NCBI GenBank assembly: GCA_023667225.1
Contig: JAMPAN010000013.1
Coordinates: 1-38,241 of the forward strand
Direction of reading: 5' to 3'
Length of the DNA: 38,241 nucleotides
From: Oxalobacter formigenes
GTDB taxonomy: Bacteria > Pseudomonadota > Gammaproteobacteria > Burkholderiales > Burkholderiaceae_D
Program-made: the position numbers and the translations under genes
In this document: positions 7,106 to 14,265 of the stretch, in pieces
How positions within the stretch are numbered: position 1 is the first letter of the stretch
How the letters are laid out: every line of letters begins with the position of its first letter
Notes under the pieces: model-generated
The model's input: only the letters and a program-made list of their open reading frames with translations
What the model was told of the DNA's origin: nothing
Databases searched by the model: none

Positions 7106-8256
7106 TGATTCCGTCCCTCTTTGCCTGCGCGCCCGTTTCCTTCACCACTGCCGGAAAGCGGCACCGCCATCCGGGCGCGAAGCCGGTGTACGGCTGGCAC
7201 AGCCAGCCGTACACCGGCCGTAGCAGCCGCCTCATACCATTTTAGCGCCTCTTTCAGGTCAACGGCCACCCCCCGGCCTTCCTCATAAAAACGGCCTGTC
7301 AGGAAAGCCGCCTGGGCCAGCCCGCCTGTTGCAGCCCGGCGGTACCAGGCAAGCGCCTCAGCCCCGGCCCCTTCCCCGCTGCCAAGCATCCTTCTTTCAT
7401 AAAGCCGCCCCAGAAAAAACATGGCCTTTGTTTCACCCTGCCCGGCGGCCAGCCGGTACCATGCCCCGGCAGCTTCCGCGTCCTTCTCGATCCCCGCCCC
7501 GCGCTCATACAACCGGCCAAGCGCCGTCTGCGCAGCGGCATAACCCTGCCGCGCCGCCTTGTCATACCATCCGGCCGCCCCGGCAAAATCCTGCCGCACT
7601 CCCTCGCCGGACTCCAGCATCAGGGCATAATTAAATTGCGCCTGCGCATCTCCGCTTTCAGCTGCCAAATGAAACCACCTGGCAGCATGGGGATAACTTT
7701 GCTCCACGCCGCGGCCAGACAAATACATCGTCCCCAGGTTGAACTGGGCCTGCACCTCTCCCAGGCGGGCCGCATCCTCCAGCAGCAACGCTGCCTTTTT
7801 CTCATTCTTTTTGAGCAGCCTGCCTTCGTAATACAACATGCCCAGATTCAGCAAGGCATAACGGTTGCCCTGTTTAGCCGCCTCCCCAAACCAGAATACC
7901 GCCTTTTCCCCATCTTCAGATATGCCCCTTCCCTCAAGATACATCATGCCAAGATTATTTTGTGCCGGAGCATATCCCTGCCGCGCGGCCCTTTCATACC
8001 ACATCAGCGCCGCTGCCTCATCTTTCGGCATTCCCCTCCCTGTTTCGCAGGCAAGCGCCATCGCATACTGCGCGGCAGCCTCCACCGGCCCTGCCGCTGC
8101 TTTTAGGCGGGAAACCGCATCGTTTTCCCCTGCACCTTCTGCACAGGCAACACAGCACCAAACCGCAGCCCAAAATGCCAGGAAAAAGGCCATCCGGCCT
8201 GCCATGCCCCGCCGGGCCCAACCAGCCGGTCTTGCGCATCTCATCACTGCCAGCAT
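7102..8256 (-). CDS. Exported Sel1-repeat protein with about eight repeats
   Basis: The 384-residue product has a positively charged N-terminus, a hydrophobic segment (MAFFLAFWAAVWCCVAC) and about eight SLRs, then a Gly-rich basic tail. The segment ends in a Cys-rich cluster that could be a signal peptidase I site or a degenerate lipobox (VAC-AEG). Repeat seven has an insertion (RRMLGSGEGAG). ATG 8256 lies six bases after the stop of the upstream gene, and its own stop overlaps the next start. This tight packing argues for fixed stoichiometry of the encoded proteins. Confidence 0.88.
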   Translation of the reverse strand: MLAVMRCARPAGWARRGMAGRMAFFLAFWAAVWCCVACAEGAGENDAVSRLKAAAGPVEAAAQYAMALACETGRGMPKDEAAALMWYERAARQGYAPAQNNLGMMYLEGRGISEDGEKAVFWFGEAAKQGNRYALLNLGMLYYEGRLLKKNEKKAALLLEDAARLGEVQAQFNLGTMYLSGRGVEQSYPHAARWFHLAAESGDAQAQFNYALMLESGEGVRQDFAGAAGWYDKAARQGYAAAQTALGRLYERGAGIEKDAEAAGAWYRLAAGQGETKAMFFLGRLYERRMLGSGEGAGAEALAWYRRAATGGLAQAAFLTGRFYEEGRGVAVDLKEALKWYEAAATAGVRLAVPAVHRLRARMAVPLSGSGEGNGRAGKEGRNQ

Positions 8257-8262
8257 AGCGGC

Positions 8263-9000
8263 CTACCACTCCTGCGGCATTGAAAGCAAAACCGGGCGCA
8301 CCAGCACTGCCTCGCCAGCTTTGGCCGCACGCACCCGCACAGGAGCCCAGTCCTTACCCAGCCGCAGCATACGCCGCACCTCCGGCGGCGATTCCAGCGT
8401 TACCTCGCCTGATACGCCTGCCGGCATCAAAAAGCGCAGCACCCCGTCCGGGCCTGTCGCCAAAAGGTGCAGCGGCACCCCGTCCAGCAACACCCTTACC
8501 GGATAATCCGCAAGAAAATGAACCGGATCATGCGAGCCTGGCACCCGCGTAAACCGCATCTCATACTCTGCCACCTGCTCTTGCGCATAAGCAGGCCGCA
8601 TCGTCATCCCTGCCGGATCAGCCAAATTACGCTCTTTCGGGCACAACGTAACAAACCACGAATCCACCGTCTGTTTTCCCGCTTTCCAGCGTTCATGCTG
8701 CGCGCCGTCCACAAATTCCCCCAGCGAAACCTGCCGTTCAGGTGCCGACTCGCGCGACAGGACAACAGTATCAGCCATATCCATCCTGCCGGCCCCGGCA
8801 AACCAGACCATCTCCCTTGCACGCGGCGGTACCGAAGGCAAACGCAGCAGATCCTTTTCCTGCCCGACAGTAATATCCACAGTATGGTAACAACGGTTTA
8901 TCACATACAGGCGGGCATATTCCCCTTCGCCAGCCACAGCAAAACCGGACAAGCCGCAGCAAAACGCGGCAAGGCATACCGCCGGCAACAACCGCCTCAT
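8263..9000 (-). CDS. Exported protein of unknown function, non-SLR member of the SLR operon
   Basis: The 245-residue protein has a clear signal peptide (MRRLLPAVCLAAFCCGLSGF, then AVA-GE) and no SLR, TPR or other recognised domain. The mature part looks beta-rich, with pairs such as ARLYVINRCYHTVDITV and PVRVLLDGVPLHLLATGPDG, and contains two mature cysteines (NRCYH and VTLCPKE) that could form a disulfide. It may be the ligand or structural partner of the SLR proteins around it, because it is the only different protein in the operon. It overlaps the upstream gene by ATGA and lies six bases before the downstream one. Confidence 0.8.
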   Translation of the reverse strand: MRRLLPAVCLAAFCCGLSGFAVAGEGEYARLYVINRCYHTVDITVGQEKDLLRLPSVPPRAREMVWFAGAGRMDMADTVVLSRESAPERQVSLGEFVDGAQHERWKAGKQTVDSWFVTLCPKERNLADPAGMTMRPAYAQEQVAEYEMRFTRVPGSHDPVHFLADYPVRVLLDGVPLHLLATGPDGVLRFLMPAGVSGEVTLESPPEVRRMLRLGKDWAPVRVRAAKAGEAVLVRPVLLSMPQEW

Positions 9001-10127
9001 GGCATCCCCACCCGGTACGGCAGCACCGGCCTTGATGGCAAACGCAGGGAAAACTGGCTGACCGGCCGGGGCGCTTCCCTGACATCAATTTCCCTGCGCA
9101 ACGCATCCGCCGCTTCCGCATAAGCCTCATCCTTGGGCTGTCCATCCTCGCCGCGCCGGTAAATCCCCGCCAGCATCGAAAGGCAATCCACATTGCCCAG
9201 CCGTGCGCCTTCGCGCAATACCCGAACAGCATTTTTCGTATCCTGCTCATACACCCGGTAAATCAGCGCCAGCTCATAACCTGCCTGGCCGTCGCCCTGC
9301 TTTAGCGCCTTTTCCAGCCAGGCTTTTGCCTCGCTTCGCATAGCCTGGGCCTGCTCGCCCGTCTCAAAGCGGTTCTCAAAATACAAATTCGTTCCCCAGG
9401 CGGTCATTGCAGCCATTGAACCCCTCACTGCCCCCTCTTTTACCAGCTGCCAGGCCGTTGAAAGGCTGGCTTTGACTCCCCAGCCATTCTGGTAGGCTTC
9501 GGCCAGAAAAAGATAAGCGTCCGGGCATCCCATCGAAATGGCATACTCAAAAAGCGATGCCTGAAAACGCAAACGCGGCACGTAAAACGGCCGCCCTGCA
9601 TAAGACTGCCGGTATAACCGGCCCAAATAAAGCGCCGCCCTTGCGCTGCCCTTGTCCAATGCCTGCTGGTAAAAACGTTCCGCACGGAAAAAATCCTGCT
9701 CAATCCCCTTGCGGGCATATTCATAATCCATTCCTGCTTCAAACAGCTTCTCCCCTGCTGCTCCCCCTGCAGGGCACTTCGCTGAAAACACCAGGGGCTG
9801 AGAAGAAGCCGCGTAAAGCGGAAAAACCGCCTGGTACAGCCACACAGACAAAACAACAACCGCCGCCCTGAATACAAGCACCCCGTGCAGGAAACAGGCC
9901 GTCTTTTTCCCCTCCTTTAACTGCAAAACTGTCCTCCCCTCCATCCCCGGAAAACCGGCTGCTGCGGCAGCACCTGATTTTACACTGCCTATCCCGTGGG
10001 AGAAAACTTCCTGATATTCCCTTTCCTGCACAATCGCCCTGCCTGCTCCATCATCGTGCTCCTCAGGCTGAACCAGGCCGGAAAACAGCACACTCCATTC
10101 ACTCACCGACCAGTCCCTCCTGCGCAT
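8997..10127 (-). CDS. Membrane-anchored Sel1-like protein with a DUF6396-like C-terminus (first gene of the SLR operon)
   Basis: ATG 10127 is set by a strong ribosome binding site (GGGAGG, 10137-10142, spacing 9), giving 376 residues. About 78 polar residues precede a hydrophobic segment (VLVFRAAVVVLSVWLYQAVF), so the protein is probably anchored in the inner membrane with its helical repeats in the periplasm. The repeats are divergent SLRs (FYQQALDKGSARAALYLGRL). The C-terminal part (ARLGNVDCLSMLAGIYRRGE, then PKDEAYAEAADALRREID) resembles DUF6396, a family I recall from Burkholderiales SLR proteins often found near type VI secretion effectors. No T6SS gene is visible here. A downstream ATG at residue 62 lacks a ribosome binding site. 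Confidence 0.75.
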   Translation of the reverse strand: MRRRDWSVSEWSVLFSGLVQPEEHDDGAGRAIVQEREYQEVFSHGIGSVKSGAAAAAGFPGMEGRTVLQLKEGKKTACFLHGVLVFRAAVVVLSVWLYQAVFPLYAASSQPLVFSAKCPAGGAAGEKLFEAGMDYEYARKGIEQDFFRAERFYQQALDKGSARAALYLGRLYRQSYAGRPFYVPRLRFQASLFEYAISMGCPDAYLFLAEAYQNGWGVKASLSTAWQLVKEGAVRGSMAAMTAWGTNLYFENRFETGEQAQAMRSEAKAWLEKALKQGDGQAGYELALIYRVYEQDTKNAVRVLREGARLGNVDCLSMLAGIYRRGEDGQPKDEAYAEAADALRREIDVREAPRPVSQFSLRLPSRPVLPYRVGMP

Positions 10128-10142
10128 AACAGATATCCTCCC

Positions 10143-10762
10143 TTATCAAAAATGCTTATTGCGCATAAAAAATAGCCATTTACGCCAATTATGGCTTGTT
10201 CTTCCTTATCCCGGCTGTTACCATCCACTTCTGACATTTAATACACTTGCGTTACCGTCCTGATGGAACCATGACAGCCACCCAAACCGGCAAAATCCAT
10301 CTCTTCACTTTCGGACATTCCGAAAACAACACCAGTCTGCCGCCTTTTTTCCTTCCCCTGACAAGCTGGCTGCCAGCTTCCCCGCCCTTCAAACCAGCCC
10401 GCCTGAAAACACATCGCCATACTCCCGGCTGCCAGCTAAAACCGGTAAAGCACTTATCTGTCCTCCTGCAACAGGCGCGCCTCGGCAGGAAAAACAGACA
10501 ACGTCAGGTGCCGCTAAAAATTGCCCCGATCTGTCCTGCCGCCCGTACCCGTTTTCTCTTTCCAGTGTTTTCTTCCTTATTCCCCGCTCAAAGAAACCTG
10601 AAACGGTCTGGCTTGGCAAAAAAAATGTTGGGCAATCATAAAAGCCCTTTGGTTCAAACAAGCTTTAATAAACCTGGCTGCCCTTTGGCACACAGGGAAA
10701 ACAAAAATAACCTTCCCGGCCAAACTCCAAAAGTTAGACCACTTCCGGATTTTTATAAAGTC
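10143..10762. other. Divergent intergenic region between the SLR operon and the S24 repressor
   Basis: About 620 bases hold no convincing gene. A plus-strand open frame from 10247 lacks a ribosome binding site and any recognisable domain. Near the SLR operon start there is an inverted repeat AGCCAT (10174-10179) / ATGGCT (10191-10196), 17 bases centre to centre, in a stretch more AT-rich than its surroundings. It lies where an operator or promoter would be expected. No consensus promoter could be fixed. Confidence 0.4.
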
Positions 10763-10775
10763 ACAAATGGTTTGT
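10763..10775. promoter_or_regulatory. Operator-like dyad before the S24 repressor gene
   Basis: ACAAA (10763-10767) and TTTGT (10771-10775) form a perfect dyad around a three-base centre, 33 bases before the likely start codon. Repressors of this class usually bind such short dyads near their own promoter. A CATAAT at 10785-10790 is a possible -10 element. Confidence 0.4.
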
Positions 10776-10808
10776 CTTACCACCCATAATAAGTTCATGT
10801 ATTGTTTT

Positions 10809-11486
10809 ATGAAGAAAAAATCCAAGGATATCGTTGCCGAACGCCTGGACTATCTGATGAAGTCCCATCCCCAGCTGGGCACCCAGATGAAACTGGCTAA
10901 AAAAACGGGAATCGGTCAAACCACCATCGGCAGAATACGCCGGGGTGAAGTCAATGCCACAGCAGAAAACCTCTGCACTATTGCCTCTGCTTTTGACGTA
11001 CCGGTTGGATTCTTCTTTGACGATGATGTTGTCTGGCCAGATGGCGTATCTGGCAGGCCTTCCTCACCGCGCGAAGGGCAGCTGCCCCTTATCTCCTGGG
11101 TTCAGGCAGGCAACTGGAATGAAACTATCGACAATTTTCATCCGGATGATGCCGATGAATGGATATACAGCCCTTTCCGGCATACCGACAATGCTTTCGT
11201 ACTTAGGGTTGTCGGCAAAAGCATGCACAACCCTGGCGGGGAACGTTCCTATAATGATGGAGATTACATTGTCGTAGATCCGGGACGCCAGGCCGTCAAC
11301 GGCAGTATGGTTATTATCCGGCTCAACAACGAGAACACCGCTGTCTTCAGGCAGCTTCTTATTGAGCCAAATGGCGAAATGATGCTGATGGCGTTAAACC
11401 CTGCCTGGCCAAACCGCATCATCAAAATTGAACACAACGTTGCCATCTGCGGTGTAGTAATCGGAAAATGGACAAATGAAACCTGA
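10809..11486 (+). CDS. S24/LexA-like transcriptional repressor (XRE HTH plus peptidase S24 fold), catalytic Lys replaced by Arg
   Basis: The 225-residue form starting at ATG 10809 has an N-terminal helix-turn-helix (residues about 22-65, KLAKKTGIGQTTIGRIRRGE) and a C-terminal S24 domain, as in lambda CI and P22 C2. The cleavage site A100-G101 is present (LISWVQAGNW), and the nucleophile is S138 (VVGKSM). By spacing, lambda CI has A111, S149 and K192. Here A100 and S138 keep the 38-residue gap, but the residue 43 further on is R181, not Lys. Self-cleavage is therefore probably lost or weak. In-frame ATGs at 10797 and 10767 are less likely starts. No prophage genes are adjacent. It may regulate the divergent SLR operon, which is inference only. 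Confidence 0.85.
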   Translation: MKKKSKDIVAERLDYLMKSHPQLGTQMKLAKKTGIGQTTIGRIRRGEVNATAENLCTIASAFDVPVGFFFDDDVVWPDGVSGRPSSPREGQLPLISWVQAGNWNETIDNFHPDDADEWIYSPFRHTDNAFVLRVVGKSMHNPGGERSYNDGDYIVVDPGRQAVNGSMVIIRLNNENTAVFRQLLIEPNGEMMLMALNPAWPNRIIKIEHNVAICGVVIGKWTNET

Positions 11487-11510
11487 CAGTCTTCCGTAAG
11501 GCACATTGCC

Positions 11511-12320
11511 TTAAAACACCAGGTCAAGCTGGCGCGGCAGGATCTTTGCCGCGCGCTCTCCGCCGGAAATCACCGCACCAGACGGCATCTCATTCCATAT
11601 CCGCCCATCCAGGAGCCGTCCGGCAGCCTGCTTGCCGCAGCGCTGTCCGTCAGGCCCCCACTCTCCCCATCCGGCAAAACAAAACGGAATACCGGCGCAA
11701 ACCGCCTGATCCCGGATACGCACAACCCATTCCCTTCGCATCGGCCGTGCACCCGGCCCGCTTTCGCCGCCAACCCTGATCCAGCCAATACCTGATAAAT
11801 CCAGTTCGCCGATATCCTCCAAAAGCGGTTCCATATTTACCATACGCAGCGGCGCTTCAACCTGCTGCAGCAATGCCATCCGGGGCAAACCGTGAACCCG
11901 GTCCTCAACCGTCACCCCCAGCCACAAATTTTCCGGACAGGCGCGCCCGGCAAAATAAACCGGCAAACGTTCAGCTCTTTTGGTCAACGCCATATAAGTA
12001 TGCCGGGGTGTTGCACGCATCACTGCCATCACCGCATCAAGAAAACTGTCCGGCACCGCAGCATGGAACAAATCCCCCATCGAATCGGCAAAATAAAATG
12101 CAGGCTGCCTGCGCCTTTTCGGCTGCTCCAGCCGGTCAGGATGCAAAGCAGGCGCAAAACCGGCTGCATAACCTGGCGCCCCCTGCCGGTATAGCCGCAA
12201 AGCAATAGCCCTCGCATAACAATTCCGGCAGGCAGGCGAAACTGCCGTACACCCTGTTACCGGATTCCATGTCAGACTATCCTTCTTTTTTCCGCCGCCC
12301 ACCTGACTCCCCTCTGCCAT
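11511..12320 (-). CDS. DUF5131 family protein (phage Gp37/Gp68-like), probable iron-sulfur protein
   Basis: The conserved start SLTWNPVTGC and the cluster C-x6-C-x2-C (CTAVSPACRNC), followed by FADSMGDLFH, ALTKRAERL, NLWLGVTVED and RVGGESGPGARPM, identify the Gp37/Gp68 (DUF5131) family, related to radical SAM proteins. The three Cys probably ligate a 4Fe-4S cluster. The reaction is unknown. ATG 12320 (269 residues) starts shortly before the conserved region. A TTG at 12377 and an ATG at 12365 could add 15-19 residues. The family is often next to a three-Cys-motif partner gene (TcmP) in mobile DNA, but none is found here. Confidence 0.85.
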   Translation of the reverse strand: MAEGSQVGGGKKKDSLTWNPVTGCTAVSPACRNCYARAIALRLYRQGAPGYAAGFAPALHPDRLEQPKRRRQPAFYFADSMGDLFHAAVPDSFLDAVMAVMRATPRHTYMALTKRAERLPVYFAGRACPENLWLGVTVEDRVHGLPRMALLQQVEAPLRMVNMEPLLEDIGELDLSGIGWIRVGGESGPGARPMRREWVVRIRDQAVCAGIPFCFAGWGEWGPDGQRCGKQAAGRLLDGRIWNEMPSGAVISGGERAAKILPRQLDLVF

Positions 12321-12458
12321 GCGCCATTCTTCGTCTGCCCGGCCATCCTCCGCCCTTGCTGGCATCCTTCCTGCCAAAAAAGCAATCCCTTTTTCCGTTC
12401 CCTTCCCAATCAGCTCTTACGCCTATAATTTTCCCATTCCATCCAGTAAAAAGCCATC

Positions 12459-12962
12459 ATGATACTACCAGCCTGTCTTACCCCTCTTGCTGCCTGCATG
12501 CTGGCGGGCTTTCTCCTGCCTGCCTGTGCAGCTTCCCTGCTTGGCATCGGCAGCGGAGATACCCTGACCATCCTTGATAAAAACCAGACAATCAGAATCC
12601 GGCTTGCCTGCATTGATGCACCTGAACCGCGCCAGCCGCAGGCAATCCAGTCCGCCCGTGCCCTCAGGCAGCTGTGCGCCGGAAAAGACATCCGGTATCA
12701 CACCCTCTTTACCAACCGGCAAAAAGAAACCGTCGCCATCGTCCACTGTCACGGCATCAACATCAACCGGCAACAAGTCAGAACCGGGCTGGCCTGGTCC
12801 GATGGTTCATGCCGGGAAGACAATACCTTCGCAGCCCTTCAGGAAACTGCCCGAAAAGCCCGGATCGGCATCTGGCAATCCTCCATTGTCGTCCCGCCCT
12901 GGGAATTCCGGCGAAAAGGCATCATCGGCAGCGGCAACAGCATCGCCGGCGAGAAAGAATAA
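12459..12962 (+). CDS. Exported SNase-like (thermonuclease) protein with altered active site
   Basis: The 167-residue protein has a signal peptide (residues 1-25, ending CAA-SLL) and an OB-fold SNase domain: GSGDTLTILDKNQTIRIRLA, CIDAPEPRQ, INRQQVRTGLAW and a GIW-x-PPWEFRR end. R48, D53 and E56 match staphylococcal nuclease R35, D40 and E43. The usual D-R-Y-G-R segment that supplies R87 reads NRQKET, so the third catalytic residue appears to be Glu or missing. Nuclease activity is thus uncertain. It would act in the periplasm or outside the cell. A 9-bp palindrome follows the stop. Confidence 0.85.
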   Translation: MILPACLTPLAACMLAGFLLPACAASLLGIGSGDTLTILDKNQTIRIRLACIDAPEPRQPQAIQSARALRQLCAGKDIRYHTLFTNRQKETVAIVHCHGININRQQVRTGLAWSDGSCREDNTFAALQETARKARIGIWQSSIVVPPWEFRRKGIIGSGNSIAGEKE

Positions 12963-12966
12963 ACAA

Positions 12967-12987
12967 ATATGCGTTATACGCATATTC
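12967..12987. repeat. Perfect 9-bp palindrome just after the nuclease gene
   Basis: AATATGCGT (12967-12975) and ACGCATATT (12979-12987) are exact reverse complements around TAT. No T-tract follows, so it is either a weak RNA hairpin or a protein-binding site. Confidence 0.45.
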
Positions 12988-13231
12988 AAAAAGGATAAAA
13001 ACAGGCTGCTCCATAAAGAATCTTCTCATCTTGCCTTGTCTGTTTTAAAAAAAATGGGGGGGGGAAAAACGCATATCTTCAGCCAAAAAAGGAAAAAACA
13101 GGAAAACCAATAACCCTTTTCCGGTTAAAAACCGGTGGATAACCTCTGGATAAATAGGCAGACAAATAGGGATATCCCTGTGGAGAAGCTGCAAAAAACC
13201 TCGCGGAAAAAATATTCCCCTGCACCAGGAC
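12988..13231. other. Intergenic region with three DnaA-box-like sites and a G9 tract
   Basis: No gene is visible. Sites at 13134-13142 (GGTGGATAA), 13145-13153 (TCTGGATAA) and 13179-13187 (TGTGGAGAA) each differ by one base from the DnaA box TGTGGATAA, in the same orientation, within 54 bases. A run of nine G residues lies near 13056-13064, and a short hairpin (CCGGTT/AACCGG) near 13121-13134. Whether DnaA binds here is untested. Confidence 0.4.
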
Positions 13232-13259
13232 AAAAAAAATCCCGCCCAAAAGGGCGGGA
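13232..13259 (-). terminator. Intrinsic terminator of the methyltransferase gene
   Basis: TCCCGCCC (13240-13247) pairs with GGGCGGGA (13252-13259) around AAAA, and the A8 run at 13232-13239 gives a U-tract on the minus strand, 13 bases after the methyltransferase stop. Confidence 0.9.
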
Positions 13260-13272
13260 AAAACAGCAAAAA

Positions 13273-14028
13273 TTACTCAGGCTTGACAGCCATAAAACGC
13301 AGCCGGCGGTAATCCGCTACCCACTCCCCCTGCTCATTGACCATCGCCGGCGCGGCAGCATCCCGGATCGCATCAAGAAAACGCTCATGTTCGCTCGGAT
13401 CCCAGGCATCCATATAATGCCGCCCAAACATCTTCATCCAGTCCCGGACATCACCTGGCAGCACAGTCGGCCGCTCAATCAGTTCAACAGAACGGATAGA
13501 AAAACCCGCTTTCTCCAGCACAGCGGTAAACTCAGATACAGAAGGAAAATACCAGGAACGGACACTTTCCATCTCAATGCCGTTTTTAAGCATCACCTGC
13601 CGTATTGCTGCAATAATCTTCACAATACTTCCGCGACCGCCCAGTTCGCCGACAAACCGCCCGCCTGGCTTTAATGCACGCATAATGCCGGCCGCCACCC
13701 TGTCAAGATGGCGCATCCAGTGCAAGGCAGAAACAGAATATACCGCGTCAAACTCCTCGTTAAACGTCATGCTCTCCGCATTGGCCAGCCGTGCATCCAC
13801 CCCCAGCTCCCGTGCAGCCTCCACCACACTTTCACTGATATCAATGCCCACCGTCCGGCATCCCCTCTCGTCCAGCTGCTGGCAAACCGCTCCGAACCCG
13901 CATCCCACATCCAGAATCCGCTCCCCCGGCTTCGGATCCATCAACTTGATAATTGGCATACCGAACGTCTTCACGAAACGCGACCGCATGGCAATCAGTT
14001 CCGGATCAATCCTGACTTTGTAACTCAT
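13273..14028 (-). CDS. Class I SAM-dependent methyltransferase (trans-aconitate-methyltransferase-like)
   Basis: The glycine-rich motif I is ILDVGCGFG, followed by the acidic GIDISE strand, NAESMTF, and VYSVSALHWM with a downstream PGGRFVGELG, the usual order in class I methyltransferases of the Tam/UbiE-like group. The substrate is unknown. Tam methylates trans-aconitate, but the general similarity does not prove that reaction. ATG 14028 is chosen because AAGGGGGG ends three bases upstream, giving 251 residues. The longer frame up to 14100 would add an unlikely hydrophobic leader. A monocistronic unit is suggested by the terminator. Confidence 0.85.
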   Translation of the reverse strand: MSYKVRIDPELIAMRSRFVKTFGMPIIKLMDPKPGERILDVGCGFGAVCQQLDERGCRTVGIDISESVVEAARELGVDARLANAESMTFNEEFDAVYSVSALHWMRHLDRVAAGIMRALKPGGRFVGELGGRGSIVKIIAAIRQVMLKNGIEMESVRSWYFPSVSEFTAVLEKAGFSIRSVELIERPTVLPGDVRDWMKMFGRHYMDAWDPSEHERFLDAIRDAAAPAMVNEQGEWVADYRRLRFMAVKPE

Positions 14029-14265
14029 CATCCCCCCTTTTATAAAAAAGAAAACCGGGAAAAACGGCTTCATCCTGCCGGATTTTCCCCATTCAGGCAT
14101 CCGCCGGCAGACATCCCGCCGACCAGGCGGGATAAATCAACTTTACCATTAAATTCCGGCTTCTCACCAGAAAAAAAACCATGCAGCCGCGCCATTTTGC
14201 CATTTTCCCGTTTCTGTGTATCCTATAGGTTTTTACCCCCCAAAGCGGGAGATCACAACGCACTT

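Noticed and set aside
4144-8256. Regularly spaced repeated DNA resembling a CRISPR-like array
   Set aside because: The period is about 108 bases and always in frame. It is the coding repeat of the 36-residue SLR units, with no identical repeats or spacers.
10247-10789. Plus-strand open frame of 180 codons before the S24 repressor
   Set aside because: The translation is Pro/Lys-rich without domains or a ribosome binding site, and its end overlaps the likely promoter and operator of the repressor.
13056-13064. Run of nine G residues as a phase-variation switch
   Set aside because: The tract is not inside a gene or between a recognisable promoter's elements, so no switching role can be supported.
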